Of a DNA stretch of 64,000 bases, positions 1 through 13,340 are shown one piece after another. Every line of letters starts with the position of its first letter. Within the stretch, counting starts at the first letter, position 1. Both the position numbers and the translations under genes were made by a program. The stretch lies in the NCBI RefSeq assembly GCF_905475465.1, contig NC_062240.1:4231001-4295000 (forward strand), in the 5' to 3' direction. The notes under the pieces are model-generated. The model saw only the letters and a list, made by a program, of their open reading frames with translations, made no database searches and was not told the DNA's origin. Source of the stretch: Pieris napi. Taxonomy: Eukaryota; Arthropoda; Insecta; Lepidoptera; Pieridae.

Positions 1-8
1 GCTTGTTA

Positions 9-383
9 TCTATATATTATATAAAAATGAAACCCAAATTTCCGTTGTCACGACATAACATTAAAACGGCTTGACCGATTTGTCTGATTCTTTTTTTATA
101 ATATTCCTTGAAGTACGAGGTTCTTACGGAGAGAAAAATTAAAAAAAATTGAGTGAAACAGTCTAAAAACAACACTTTTCTATATTCCTATACAAAATAT
201 TCGTAATAATACTTAAAAGTCAATTTGAACTTTAATAATAAATTAAATAATGTATTTGTTGTCTTATCAACTATATTTTTTTTTATCTTACTAGCTAGAC
301 CGGTGTCCCGAATAACAGAATAAGTATTTAAAAAAAATAAAGAATCGACTGTTAGGCGGTACGATGTTCGCCAGGCCAGCTAG
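9..383 (+). mobile_element. non-autonomous Helitron-like element, 375 bp
   Basis: Begins with TC after an A (position 8) and ends with CTAG before a T (position 384), the Helitron insertion pattern between A and T. The 5' end (TCTATATATTATATAAAA) resembles the other Helitron starts in this window. A short GGCG...CGCC stem lies just before the 3' end. A sequence near 291-310 that reads backwards as a Helitron-type end suggests a small fragment of another element inside. No coding capacity. Confidence 0.65.
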
Positions 384-1374
384 TTTATCAATAAAATAAA
401 TAATGCATAATTATTTTTTGTTTGATGCTACATCATGGCATGAAACCATTTACTCTCAACAAACCACTCTTCTGTCTTTTTTATAACTTGATAACAGCTA
501 AATAAAATCATCCTGTTGCTCCACCTACGGAGCGATCTAAATTGAATCGGAATTGAAGCCTCATACGAGAACCTTTGTCGCGCCTGAGCACCTCAACATA
601 CACACAACCTAAATAAATTTTATATATTTAATTTCTTTTTTGTCTTTACAACAGCTAATGGTTTCGTAAAAAGCAATAAGTTTTTTAGTAACTAAAGTAC
701 AGCTAATACAAAAGAAAGTATTATACCAGTAGATACACTTATGATGTTACTCTTGAGTGAGTAAAAAGTCTCGCCGTGAACTAGCAGTTTCTTCTTTCTG
801 TGGGCAAAATACATGTTGTTGTTATGGAAATTACAGTGAAGTAAGAGGACTTCCCTCAAAAATCAGCAATGTATCAGGCACATAAACATTACATACTTCT
901 AGAACCCCAAACGATTTACAATTTGACGCATTATTCATTGTGTCTTTTAGTCGCGTTCTTCAGCGAATTGGGGCTACATTCCGAGTCTCCGCCAAGAATT
1001 AGCGCCTACTAATCGCCCATTGCTTTTAAAGAAACATCAATTAGACTTATACTAGACCAAGAAATAATAATTATTACATTTAATACGTAATCGTTATAAA
1101 ATCATACTGCGGCTAATATTAAATTATAAGATTTTGAAATGCAATAAATTTTAATATTAATTTGCACAAGTCACGTTAATGTTTAGTTTCTATTTCATGG
1201 CGGGAATTAATTTCCATGACATGTTATAATGCAAATTACGTCATGTTATTTGTGTTAACTTTAAATGTAACATGCAACTCTTTTAATTATAAGTGCAAGT
1301 TACAATCACAGAAATAGGTGTATACAAATGATACCCATATATTAATTACGTATAAAAATATAAGGGCCTTCCAA
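384..1374. other. AT-rich stretch, nothing recognised
   Basis: No open frame above background and no repeat that I can match elsewhere in the window. A moderately GC-richer patch near 505-610 has no recognisable identity. Confidence 0.5.
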
Positions 1375-1662
1375 ATCAGTGACGCTACAACCTCTTTAGG
1401 TCTGGGCCTCAGATTTCTGAATCTATTTCATGATCATTTATCAATCTAATACGCAAGTAGGTGATCAGCCTCCAGTGCCTGAAACACGCCGTCTACTTTT
1501 TGTGTCTAAGACATGTCGGTTTCCTTACGATGTTTTCCTTCACCGTTCGAGCGAATGTTAAATGCGCACATAGATAGAAAGTCCATTGGTGCACAGCGGG
1601 GATCGAACCTACGACCTCCGGGATGAGAGGCGCATGCTGAAGCCACTAGGCCAACACTGCTC
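1375..1662 (-). repeat. tRNA-derived SINE, family 1, nearly full length
   Basis: On the minus strand it starts AGCAGTGTTGGCCTAGTGG, an A-box-like segment at about 1643-1653. A B-box (GGTTCGATCC) lies at 1599-1608. A non-tRNA body follows, ending in GTTGTAGCGTCACTGATT. Related copies lie at 5755, 19984, 34048 and probably 42441. The polymerase III promoter boxes show its tRNA origin; the body and the family members rule out a functional tRNA. Confidence 0.85.
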
Positions 1663-4600
1663 TAGGAACTTCCAAAAGCATTGAAATTAATAATAAAAAG
1701 CATGTATGAAATAGGACATAAACATAATATACGGCTGATTTTTGAAAAGTGATGCAATGTTTTTATGCAGTATTTAAGTATGTAATGCTCTTATACATTG
1801 CCATAGGTAGGGTTTTAAACTAGTATCTTAACTGGACTATTAGCAGATAAAAACGTTACCAACACCACGTCGCTTACGTCTATAATATATACTAGACAGA
1901 CAAGATTATAGATCGTATTGGAAATTAATCTTGTAAATTTGAGTAGACTAATAAATATTAATGAAGTTTAATTGAGATGATGATATTTAAATATATTTTT
2001 ATGAAACAGCTCGAAATCGCTTTAAGTAATGAATAAGGCTAATTATAAAGGTCTCTAATATTTTACAAAAGAAACGATAAATTACGAGGTCGTCATAAAT
2101 TTGTAGGAGGTCAAAACTCAAATAGTTCGGATGAGCTAGTGCCTAGATTAATCCCATAAATCGTTTAATATGCCAAAATTGTTCACCAATTTAGCACCTA
2201 AAATTCTGGATGACATTGGCTTAGCATATCAAATTATGTCAATATTGTTCTTTATTTGTAAAATCTGCAGACATCTGTGGCAATTGGTACTATCATAGGA
2301 ATATTAATAATAAATTTAATTATAAAACATACAAAATTTGAAACTGAAATATCTCACTATTTCATGGATAGAAATGTTCTGTTACTTTTTTTTATTAGAA
2401 CCAAATGAATATTAAATATATATACGTAAATGATAAACCATTTCAATTAATAGATATCCATTGATTATTATGGTTTAAATGTAAGGAAAATATCAACAAT
2501 ATGCTCATGTTATATGGCTCTATCAATTTAATTATTAAATTAGCAGGACAAACACTAGCGGTTAAGATATTAAAACTCAAGACAAAATAATGGCGCATTC
2601 TGTTTGAGTGTTAATGAGATATTATATTATTCATAAGATTTATTACTATTAATACTATTACTAGTATTATAAGGCGCATAATATCGTTGCTGGTAATATC
2701 AAATCGTATTAGTCAAATCGTAATCGTACTATAAAAAGGCTCTTAAATTTTTAATTCGCCACACGTACGTTGATATGAAGAGCTGGCGCGCACAAATATT
2801 GTGTTGGCAATAAACTCGCTCGCTTACGAGTGCTGCAGTGATAAGTGCACTTACACTTTACTAAGTACACTTATTGAAGTTAGTTATGAATTGGTGCTGA
2901 TTTACACAAGTCAGTGCACATGTATATTTTTAATTTAATTCCAATGGCAAATGATATTGAGGGTTCCATTTTCAAACTTGCCAGATATGTAAAAACATTT
3001 TATTTCTGCCATCTATTTTTGATCGCCTAGTGATTAATTGTATTATACTAACACTTAGTTCGTGCGTTCAAACCAGTTCCAATGCTGTATTACTTCTATG
3101 TACACTCGTAGGGAAGAAAAACGTCATGTGTAAGACCCGCAATCGACATCTTAAAAACAAAAGATTGCCTATATAAATTAATGATTAATATAATAGACAG
3201 AAAGTTGCCTCTAGTTTTGGAATTGCTTCTTTCGCTACGCCGGAGAATGTTTTAAGACATACTACGTACTACATATATACAAGTACTTTACTACTATATT
3301 ATATATTTTTTATAATATATTCGTTAAGTACAGGTAGTCGTCGTCAGATACCTTAAAAATAAATAATTATATGGGATTTAAAACGTAATTATTATACTTT
3401 AAAGATTGAAAAGTTTTATTACTATGTAAGGTTCAATCAGCATTAAAAATCGCTTTTTTGATGATCACGAAGTTGTGTTTATTCAGATTGAATCAAAATT
3501 AAACCAAATATATGATAACGTGTTTTAACTGCGTGAAAAACGGAGAAGATTATAATAAGTCAATATATTAATTGAATAAGTTCTACCATTACCCATTGTT
3601 CAGAATATATAATTTTCACTCATATTACAAAGAAATATCTATCATAACCTAATATAAATTCCGCAAAACAAATTCAAATTTCCTTTTATCCCAAACCTAT
3701 AATAACAATACTTATAATAAGAAATACATTCTGTGTCGTTCCATATCGAAACTAAAGATATTTTAATAAATCATAATACCCGAAACGGTTATTTTGATAA
3801 GCTAAAATCGGCCCATGCCTCAAGCCACCCAAGAATTTTACAAACAAACTCAATTCTCTTACAACTTTGACCCTGGAGTCTTATGAATAATTCATTCAAG
3901 AGTTTGGGGTCATAACTGATATTAGAGGTCACAAAATAGTGGCTTAGCTGTATCGTATTTTTGGAGCGTTATCACGTTATTTAAGCCCCTCCAACAAGGT
4001 TTTGCTTTATGTGAGCAACCCCTAATACAACACTTCCGGGTATACTTGATTTTTGTATGGCTCACGAGAATCCATTTAGATTTAAAAGATAAAAGATGTT
4101 TATTGATAGATAGCTTAGTAAACTTGTAGTTAGAACCTTGGAAGATAATTTATTAAAGTAATGTTATTTGAAATGTAAAACTAATATTGACATAATAATA
4201 TGTGGTTCTATACAATTTGACCTCAGATCTAGTTCTCAAAAACTCTGTTACGGCTGAAAGATCTCTTACAAGAGCGCGCGGACTTAATTAATAATAGATG
4301 TATTTTATAATATTATATATACATTTAAAGTTTACACCTAAAGAATTTTATCGATACCAATTGCTGAATCAATTGCTAATCCTTATACTTATCATTAACC
4401 TTAAATTAATTAATGATACAAATAGGCCATTTGCTTTTTAATATGTACTGCTATTTGCTTTATTATTTAGTTAAATCTAATTTGGTAAGTAAAGCAAGAA
4501 TTCAAAAGCGTAAGAAAAACTTCTATTTGTTGTGAGGTGAATTCTCTTAAAATATGACATGTTCAGACTTTACAAGCGAAAATCCAGTTTGAAATTTACT

Positions 4601-5007
4601 AAACATGGTTTCGTGAAAGTATTTCAATGTAGCGTTGTATCGGAAGGCAGGCCACGGTAGGTTATTGAAATTCCCAACGGTACTGCCTGACGTTGTTTTG
4701 ACTAAATTTGTTTACTTTACAAGGTTTAAGGCGTGGCAGTGGGAAACGGACCGCAATTTTGTTTTTATTTTCAAGAATTATACCGCATTTAATTAGTTTT
4801 TTAATTATAAAGTGTTTTGTCAAGTATTCGTAATAATGATAGTATTTGTCGTTTGTTATATATAACTACATAGAGGATTAAAACTATATGTTCGTAATAC
4901 CGTTTAGTTTTAAATATGCCCAGGAAATACTGATTAAGTATTTAGTTGAAAACAGAAGAAAGATAAAAATACGTTTATTTATTGCTTATTTTTTGCAATA
5001 GGTATTT
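1663..5007. other. AT-rich stretch without a recognised gene
   Basis: No credible coding frame. A good TATA-like box (TATAAAAAGG) lies at 2730-2739, followed by a GC-richer segment (2755-2830) containing GCAGTGATAAG near 2835, but no start codon opens a usable frame. I do not call a promoter. Confidence 0.45.
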
Positions 5008-5055
5008 TTTTTTCTTTGATATTAAATCAAGTTTTTTCTTTGATATTAATTCAAT
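5008..5055. repeat. 24-bp direct tandem repeat, two copies
   Basis: The unit TTTTTTCTTTGATATTAAAT plus four bases occurs at 5008-5031 and again at 5032-5055 with two or three changes near the end. No function is apparent. Confidence 0.8.
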
Positions 5056-5754
5056 CTACCACTCTACCAGACTCAGACTAACACGCCTATCCGATCACGC
5101 TAAACCGATGTGAGACGCAGTATGCGTTCTGTCCCGCTCTAACGCGTATTGGCCGTACCTATATTACGTCACCGTGTGTTAGGTTTATTTCGTTACGGAA
5201 ATTCTTGATTCGGTCGCCGCGCTCAAAGCCCACGAAAAAACCTATGCAATAGCTTAATAAAAAAATAACAAATTTATTTCCAAACCACAGAGAACTTCTA
5301 GAACGATATTTCGCCAAATTTACCTATTTAAATCGCTAAATTTAGCAAGGCAATATATTATTACAAACTCATAGAGAATGTCCCTCAGTGCCCCTACCAA
5401 GCCTTTAATTTCAGGTTCGGCGTCCTACCCGACATTATTTGTGACGTCTGACACGGCCTCTTCTGAAAGTCTGACGTCACAGTCTAATAAGCATAGGCAG
5501 GGAACAGGAAAGTAACTTAGCCATATTCTCTCATCGTCGTGATCTATCACGACTTGATGACATTTCTGATTACGAATACATAATTAAAATTTCTAGTTTC
5601 CAACCTTTTACTATACATACTAAAAGGTAAAAAACGGTTTAAAGAAATATACAAGCAGATATACAGAGATAATCAACACCGAGTGCACACATAGCACTCA
5701 GCGACACGAAGGTTAAATATAGGCCAAGCCAAACCTATACCTTACACATGCAGG
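5056..5754. other. unassigned stretch with GC-richer patches
   Basis: The segments 5090-5230 and 5380-5500 are clearly GC-richer than their surroundings. Neither carries a long frame or matches another part of the window. They could be old TE or exon fragments, but I cannot tell which. Confidence 0.35.
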
Positions 5755-5895
5755 AGCAGTGTTGGCCTAGTGGATTCAACGTGTGACTATCATCCCTGAG
5801 GTCGTAGATTTACACTGTGCATCAATGGACTTTCTGTCTATGTGCCCATATAACACTCCACGAATAGTTTTCCTTCGTGAGGAAACTGGCATGCA
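5755..5895 (+). repeat. SINE family 1, 5' part only
   Basis: The A-box region TGGCCTAGTGG is at 5763-5773. The B-box region is decayed (GTAGATTTACAC). The body continues through ATCAATGGACTTTCTGTCTA to GAGGAAACTGGCATG. It stops exactly where the T-rich tail of the next SINE begins, so its 3' half is missing. It was either truncated or interrupted by that insertion. Confidence 0.8.
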
Positions 5896-6146
5896 TTTTT
5901 TTTAAAGACAATTCACACCAATTGACCTAGTCCCATGCTAAGCTGGTGAAGCTTGTGTTATGGGTACTAGGCAACGGATATACATACATATTATAGATAG
6001 ATAGACATATAAATACATATTTAAACACCCAAGACCTAAGCTCAACACCAAATGCTCATCACATCGATGTTGGTCTCAGCCGGGATCGAACCCGGGACCC
6101 ATGGATTCGCAGTCAGGGGTACTAACCACTAGACCAATGAGTCGGC
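5896..6146 (-). repeat. tRNA-derived SINE, family 2, full length
   Basis: Read on the minus strand it starts GCCGACTCATTGGTCTAGTG (A-box). A B-box matching GGTTCGATCC lies at 6083-6092. A fixed body includes a (TCTA)n-like stretch, and it ends in an A-rich tail (T-run at 5896-5903). The copy at 32113-32404 matches along its whole length. The tRNA-like head resembles Glu/Asp tRNAs by eye, but the 180-bp body shows it is a retroposon. Confidence 0.9.
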
Positions 6147-8458
6147 ATTAGAACTATATATCAAATATCAAATAAAGCTTCGACGATATTAACATTGTTG
6201 TTATGTATTTAGTGTAAATTGTTAAAAAATAACTAAGTGTACATTACAGTAATTTATCTAATTAGACTAAAGAGCAAAAGCGTTTTATGATTCTGTGATA
6301 CGAGCACTGTTTAAACATAATTACGGACACAGTAACCGCACATTACGACGGTGCATTTTGACGAATGTCTAGAACGTAATAATGTATTACCACTCTATTC
6401 GCGGAAATATTATGACGTTGGTGAAACAGAGATATTACCACTCTTTATGAGATTTTGAAAAAAAAAAAGGGTTTAGGGTTCTGATCTAAACAAAGGCTTT
6501 AGAGAAATTAACAAAAAAATTGACATTAAAATTTTCTAATATTCTAAATAAAACCCTAAAAGTTTGTACCAAAGTACATAATGAGAATAATATCTAAGGT
6601 AACTCTTTGAAATACGTGAAATAAAATATCTAGCAAGATATTCTTCAATACAGAAAGCCGTATAAAGTGAATGTTTGCTCGTACATTATTGTACTCCGAA
6701 AATGTCCAACTAAACCCTTTGGAGCCCAAAGCTTTTGAAGCTTTCGAGCTTTTATTGAAGTCTAAGGAACGCGGTCATCTTTGATTCCAACGCGGTGATA
6801 TTAAATTGTAATTCAAATTAAATTTCATTGCAACAAATGTTGAGCATAACCAGACTTTGAAAACGTTATAATGGAATTCTATTACTCTAAAAGTATTTCA
6901 AAACATCCTCTATGTTCTATGACTATCAGAATGTATCAAATAAAAGTACCTTCATTAAAACCTTGCCAAACTGGAGCAAAGACTAACCTAAAGTAAATCG
7001 GAAAAACCGTTTCAATGTAACAATATCATCATAAAAGTACTTAAAATTCCTCGCACAAAACCCCTTCAAAAGTAACGTTTTAGTAGAAATATCAATTCTT
7101 ACATTTATATTTGTGCCAAAAAGCTATCAGTAATAGCGTATATTTAAGCCCTGCTATCGAAAATCGTGTTCGTTGAAAAAAGTATTAGGAAATACTTGTG
7201 TAAGTAGCGACAAGTGATAAGAAACTGCGAGTTTAAAAATAAGGTTTTATTTATTTTAAAGCTAACTGTATGTATGTGATATGTATTACTAATATTTGTT
7301 TGGGTTTTTATTGAGGCCCTGGGGTTTGGCTGTATCCTTGAAACTACCCCCGATATAATTTTTTGTCGCTAGTTTGATATCGCTCAGAGAATTTTAACAA
7401 CGAAATGCCACACATATTTTTGGTAGCGATGGTGTTTCGATCCCTCCAGTGCACTCGACCCCAATCTCTAAGGCATATATATTATGGTCAATAAATAGGG
7501 TAATGAAAATTTAAAAAATAAAAATTGCCCACGCTCTCAAGTCTCAATAACGACTTCTTGTCTACCTCATTGGAGCGTTGGCCGTCAGCTACCTGGACTC
7601 GTAAATGTCAAAATCAGAATGACAATTGTCACATTTTTGACTGTATATAGTGTAAATAATTATTAAATTAACTTCTTACGCTATATTAGAATTAATATTA
7701 GAAAAATTGCAAGCGAACTTCAAAATCAGATTAAACCAAATGATACACCAATGGGAAAAGAGATTTATATTAAGCTAATATTAGTAAAATACAACACAGT
7801 TTTCAGGCATGTTTTCGGTAACGAATACTTCGTACAGCCCATTTGCATTGGTTCGATCACAGACTTTTTCCTCTTAGCTCCAAACGTGTGAAGCACACAT
7901 TATTCTAAGTACGCAATGAACACTTACAATATTGGTAAGGAAAACATCGCGAGAAAAGCACGTTAGAGGCAGACTTAAAAATCGTTGTCGTGTCAGGACA
8001 CATACAGAAATCTATGGCATGGTTGTAATGCATCTACTTATGGGCAGTGACGGAAGACATTAAAAAATCTTGAACAAAATCAACTCTAATTCCGTGCCCT
8101 CTTATACCTTGCATTACACACACGTTCACTATTTTACGAAGAATGTTGGCTCGTTTTTATAGGTTACAAGACAAAGTGCCTTCACACTGTCGGTTCCTTG
8201 GCTAAGAATCTTTTTCTTGATTGTTTCTTTTGTCTTGAGTAAGCCTTGTAAGTATTGTTACACAATTTGTTACCATTAATCAAGTTTTGAAGAACGACCG
8301 TGGTGTTATTGATCGTCAATCCGATTAACGTCATTATTTGTGATGCAGAATATACGCAGGAGAGAATCTCACTCGCAGTAATCTATGAAAATATTTTGGT
8401 ATTTACCTATAGCAAAAAGTTTACACTTATAGTAAGCTGTTTAAGCTTTATAAATCAA
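6147..8458. other. AT-rich stretch, nothing recognised
   Basis: About 2.3 kb with no credible frame, no inverted-repeat pair and no match to the repeat families found elsewhere in the window. Confidence 0.45.
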
Positions 8459-8832
8459 CTAGTAGACTCAGCCAAGCGTTGCTTAGGTTTTTGTTATATA
8501 ACGTAGTAGTAAACTATTCAAAGGAAACGGTAGGAGAACACCAGTCATGGGGACCACCATGCTTTTTTAGTGGTTATGCCATTAAATTGTAGCTTTAATG
8601 TGAAACTTTGGTACTTTCAACACAAGGCAATCTGTTAGAATTGTGACTATCAAATAATAAACAAATATTTTTCAATAAAATAATATTGCGGGTATAAATT
8701 GAGATGTAAGCTATCCTATCTTTTAAGTTAGATCAAACCGCACACGGTGTGCAAATTTGATTGAAATCGGTTCAGTAATTTAGGAGTCCATAGCGGATAA
8801 ACAACGTGACACGTAATTTATATATATTAAGA
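8459..8832 (-). mobile_element. Helitron-like element, family B, 374 bp
   Basis: On the minus strand it starts TCTTAATATATATAAATTAC after an A. It ends in CTAG before a T, preceded by a CCAAGC/GCTTGG-type hairpin. The copy at 25260-25633 has the same ends and exactly the same length (374 bp). No protein is encoded; the 68-codon frame over its 3' edge is chance. Confidence 0.85.
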
Positions 8833-9315
8833 TTATATAATGTGCTTTTCTTGAAAAATCTAAATATATATGAAATGTTAATCATCTAAGAACGTACATT
8901 ACCATTTCATAGTACATTTATAAGTTGATCAAGGACATGCTGAAATATATATGAATAGTACAGCCCAGAAATTTATTCGGGAATCAATCATGCTCAAAAG
9001 GCAATATTTGCAAGAACAGCTTGTCAATCAGCCTGGACTATATCCATGACAGACCTCAATAGCGTTAACAGGCAAGTGAGGATGATCAAGGTCAGTTTGA
9101 AGGCCATCCAAAGCGATTTTTTCTGGTCATGCAATACCTTTGCCAGAAGTTTTCTGATTTTGTGGAGGCTGTTCTGCAATAAAATGTTTCCCGGCGTACG
9201 TAAAATAACATCACTACTGCGGGGAATTAAAAAAAACTTTAATCTGAATCTGTCTGATTGTAGATTCTGCCATTTCAATTATGAGGAAGCTGTAAGCACT
9301 TCATGCACTTTGTAA
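8833..9315. other. short unassigned stretch
   Basis: Overlapping frames exist on both strands at 9024-9315, but neither resembles a known family and they mirror each other, which suggests chance. Confidence 0.4.
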
Positions 9316-9634
9316 TCTAATATATAAAATTCTCGTGTCACAATGTTCGTTCCCATGCTCCTCCGAAACGGCTCGACTGATTCTTATGAAATTTTTAAGC
9401 ATATACAGTAAGTCTGAGAATCGGATACTTTTTATTTTTCAAACCCCAAAAATTTTGTTTTTATTTTTTAGACTTTTTTTTATGATACAGTATACAAAAA
9501 TACATACAACTAATTCACCCCTCTACGGTCAACGATTATTTTTTTATTATAGTAGATAGTTATTTTTATTGAACTAAAAAAATGTTTACTAGAAATAATA
9601 TACCTGGCAAAACAACGTTTGCCGGGTCAGCTAG
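9316..9634 (+). mobile_element. Helitron-like element, family C, 319 bp
   Basis: Starts TCTAATATATAAAATTCTCG after an A. Ends CTAG before a T, with a strong terminal hairpin just upstream (GGCAAA...TTTGCC). Matching copies lie at 60521-60834 (-) and 63664-63974 (+). This is the typical structure of short lepidopteran Helitrons. No helicase gene is present. Confidence 0.88.
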
Positions 9635-12040
9635 TAATGTATAATATAACTCAAGCGTGGGTGGTAAACCATTGTTGAAATAAACAAAAGGGTAATGTAA
9701 ATACATGTTAAATTTAGACTTAAGCTCAATGTGTGTCTTAAGATTACTGACAATGAACATTACAGAAGGTATAAGATTGATGTAGGCACTTATTTGGTCC
9801 TAAGCTAACACGAACTCTCCTGCCATTATACTTAATTGAGCAATTTTCCTATACGTATTAAATCTATACTCGTGTACCTGTAGTACAAGTTGGTAGGTTT
9901 ACATTGCCTTGTATAGCAATTAAAGCCCATCTAAGTTACTTCGCTGGTTCTATTGAAGATTGTGAACTGAAATGAAAAATATGAAAGATCAGAATATGTT
10001 TATGAAATTTATTTTATTTTTATGTAAATACATATAAAATAAATTATCGTGGAAACTGCTTTGTATTACAAATAGGGAATATTTATATGTTTGTATGTTA
10101 ATAAAATTTTAAGGCAAAAACTTCTATAATGTCTCTATATCTTAAATGCTGCATTATTTCTGGGTAATTTAAAAAAGCCGGGACAGACCGCTATTGATAT
10201 GACAGTAGACATACAAGTTTCTTTCTTATTTCACTATTATAAATTATTCTATTATTAATTATTATTATTACTTATTATTTTACTTATTTATATTGACAAA
10301 TGCTTGTATTTGTGTTCTATTTAAATCAAATTAATAATACACAACGCTGGAATTATAGGTTTCAATTTCGGATAATAACAGACTATAAATGGAACGTTGT
10401 TCCTTTGATGTTATTGGATTATAGTTAACAAAAACGAAGTAACGTTATCTAGGGTAGTGTACAACGTAAAGATATCATTAAAATAACGAATCAACAATTG
10501 CAATAATTTGTTAGAGAGAATCTAGAATTCCTTTTATGTTAATTAAATTTCAGAATTTTCTCTATCCTTTTGATAAACAATTTTGAGATTTGGTACGTGC
10601 ATGGCCTAAATACACTTTGCTGTTGCATTTATCGCTGCATAAATTACATATTATTACTATGGGTACGATTACTTCAAGATCTTCAATTGAAATACTATTA
10701 TCCTATGAAAACATTACCTAAAGTAAAACTCATCTGTTCGCATCTAGTACTTAAAATTACACTTAGTCAGTTTTATTGAAACATGTTAATCTATCATCCC
10801 TTCTATGTAACGTTGCGTTTTTATACGAACTATAAAAATGTAATTAATTAAGTTACTATTTAAATTCTTTTCTAGGCAAGTGCTAAAAAAAGTTGTAAAA
10901 CAATTAACGCTTGTTTGCCGTTAGCTTAAGTCGAATCATGAATAAACTGGATTTTCAAATCGCGAACCAAATCATGAATTGCTCAATACTAACAAAAACA
11001 TTTTATACACCTTTAAAGAAAAAGAGTAAAGAACACTAATGTTTCCTTCCGCAAATCAATTGAAAAGAATCGTTAGATATAAGTAATTGAGTGTAAAGCT
11101 TTTATGTTATATTGTGTCAATATAAATACTCACATATATATTTTTAATCACTATTAAATATATTGTAGCAATATATCAGTGTAACACGGATAACATGCCC
11201 ACACGAGTAGCACTGCCACGAACGCCTTGAACGTTAGCTACGTCTCACCTCCCTCGGACAAGCAAAAAAGCTATGGCGGCCGCGGAACAGGCGGAAAATA
11301 TTAAACGGCTCAAATATGAATCTTTCCACCTTCAATTGTGTTCCCTTTAGAATAGACTCTTGGACTGTAGTGTTCAAGTGCATAGGCGCTAATTAAAGAT
11401 TTAAGTTGGCGCTAGGTAGATAGTACCGGTGACCCCAGAGCTGGTGCTTTCCTCGCGAGGAAATGCTGCCAGCGTTAAAGGTACACTGCCACAGGGACCA
11501 ACGTTTTTAAATGTTAATTAAAAAAATTAATTACCTTACAGCAGTGTAACAAACACCTAAACATTTTAAAGCACATAAATCAAAAAATATTGGCTCGGTA
11601 ACAAAACAACATAATTTCATAACCTGCATTATAGACAATTGTTCTGTGAGAATGGTTGAAATTAATTTAAAAATTTATTTATTACATTCATTAAAGATCA
11701 CGTTTCCTATATGTGACAATTTTGGTAAGGACAAAGACAAATTATATGAAACTATAGTTATATTCAAGATCAGATTTCTCGAGTTAATAATTAAATTTTA
11801 ATTGCAATTAAAGTGGAAGTGAAAATGACTGGGCTTTTTCAACTGTCGTATTTAGTTTTGTTTCGGAAGAATTCCTTTTAAGTTACAGAACTTGTGCAAT
11901 TTGTTTTATAAATATATCGTTTTATCAATTTATCGTGAATAGAATAACAAAATTAAAAAATCTACAAAGGTTTTCAGAACAGACGATATTATTTACGACA
12001 AAAGATATTTTGTTTTTTGTAAAACAAAATATATTTTTTG
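9635..12040. other. AT-rich stretch with one GC-richer LINE-like patch
   Basis: Mostly featureless. A GC-richer block at about 11190-11500 includes TCGCGAGGAAATGCTGCCAG at 11452-11471, which resembles degraded LINE coding sequence, but I could not place it in a family. Simple ATT-rich sequence lies at 10240-10300. Confidence 0.4.
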
Positions 12041-12056
12041 AAGTGAAACTTCTTTA
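12041..12056. repeat. palindromic end motif AAGTGAAACTTCTTTA
   Basis: The same motif, inverted, occurs at 14088-14103. The pair therefore brackets the purine-rich repeat and the Harbinger remnant. The same motif forms the ends of the element at 22980-23447. Confidence 0.6.
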
Positions 12057-12166
12057 GGCATGAGGGTAAATTTTTTACGGATGAAACGCAATATTAATAA
12101 TATTAGCGTTACGAAGATGTGCAGCGTTTTTGTAAAAGAAAAGGGAGAGAGCAATTGAGACCGATT

Positions 12167-12335
12167 GAGAGAGAGTGAGAAAAGGCGAACGTAGCATGAA
12201 GAAAATAGCCATGGAGCGAGAGTAGGGAGCAAGAAAGTGAGAAAGATGGAGAGAGAGAGTGAGATATAGCGAACGTCGCATCACGCACTGTGCTATGGAG
12301 CGAGAGGTGGGAGAGGCTATAGTGAGAAAGAGAGA
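12167..12335 (+). repeat. 84-bp purine-rich tandem duplication
   Basis: Two GA-rich units sit 84 bp apart. The anchor GAACG is at 12187 and 12271, ATGGAGCGAGAG at 12211 and 12295, and AGTGAGAAAG at 12236 and 12321. The plus strand is strongly purine-biased. The overlapping minus-strand frames rich in Ser and Leu are by-products of this bias, not genes. Confidence 0.85.
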
Positions 12336-12793
12336 TCTCCTTGATAGAGAAAAAATACACTCTATTAATTGATGTATTTGTTTATATACCTATTAGAACT
12401 TTAGATGGAAATTCTGTCGCATAACGTCTTGTGCAAAACGCAGATTTTTTATTTATTTTTATTATCCTTAGCACGTATACAGTTTGTAAACAGTTTCGGT
12501 CTTACTAATAAAGATTTATGCACATCGTATAAGCCTGTTATAAGAAAAATGTTACTAATAATTCCTGAATTGACAAGGTTGATGTATACTGCTGTTATAA
12601 CAAGTGTCTGGTTTGTATGAAGACTTGTACATTGCTTATACAACGCAGAGGCCTAGTTTAACGGATGTATAAGACAAAAATTGCGTAATTTTATCTGATT
12701 TCGCGTTTGACAGCATTTTTTGACTGTTTAGTTCAAGGAAAGATTTAAGTTAGTAGGTATTTGTGTTTGTTGAAAATAGATTTTATAGATCAA

Positions 12794-13240
12794 ATGGAAG
12801 ATTTAGATAATATTGATATGCAGCTAATACATACGATTGAAGATTTGCCGCCTCCAAGGAAAGTCTAAACATACCAAACTCGGTGCAATCCGTTATTACT
12901 TTCGGATGGCGATTTCAAAACAAAATACCGCTTTTCAAAGAAGTATGTTAGGAAGATCTGTGACATAGTGCGAGCTGATGTCGAAAAGAGTACTAGAGGT
13001 GGAGGGTTTTCGATTTAGGTGTCTTCTTCATGGCTTCTCAGTGTCATTAGAAAATGCCAAATTATATATAGTAGCACTGGCAATCCACCACAATATTGCT
13101 ATTGATATCAAAGAAGACCTGGATGTTACGTATGATGACACTGAGAATGCTCCAGAAGAACCAAGGCCAACCTAGACGCCCCCAAGCAATCTGGCTGGAC
13201 AAGCTGCTAGAGCTGCTTTTATTGAAACATATTTTTAAGG
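12794..13240 (+). pseudogene. Harbinger transposase remnant (DDE nuclease core deleted)
   Basis: Frame 1 starts at ATG 12794 and reads MEDLDNIDMQLIHTIEDLPP. It meets a stop in-frame after codon 25, then continues into a segment with SDGDFKTKYRFSKKYVRKIC followed by an RADVEKSTRGGG-like stretch. That matches the N-terminal region of HARBI1/Harbinger transposases. After a stop near 13015 homology resumes in another frame with KLYIVALAIHHNIAIDIKED, the conserved C-terminal end of the family, which reaches a stop near 13240. The roughly 200 residues holding the DDE catalytic triad are missing between the two parts. An AATAAA signal follows at 13280-13285. The premature stop, internal deletion and frame change make this non-functional. 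The assignment rests on these recognisable end segments. Confidence 0.78.
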
Positions 13241-13340
13241 CTGTTTTATTTACATAGGTGTGGATAGTTAAGGACTTGAAATAAATAAAAAGTTATATTA
13301 CATTTAAAACAGGGGTTTTATTTTTTTTATAAGTATATAA

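Noticed and set aside
1590..1662. tRNA gene on the minus strand
   Set aside because: Part of the family 1 SINE. The acceptor stem does not pair and the body is repeated elsewhere.
2730..2739. core promoter (TATAAAAAGG)
   Set aside because: No initiator at the right distance and no gene downstream; TATA-like strings are frequent in AT-rich DNA.
12109..12360. Ser/Leu-rich minus-strand proteins
   Set aside because: Overlapping frames in several phases over a purine-rich tandem repeat, so a composition artefact.
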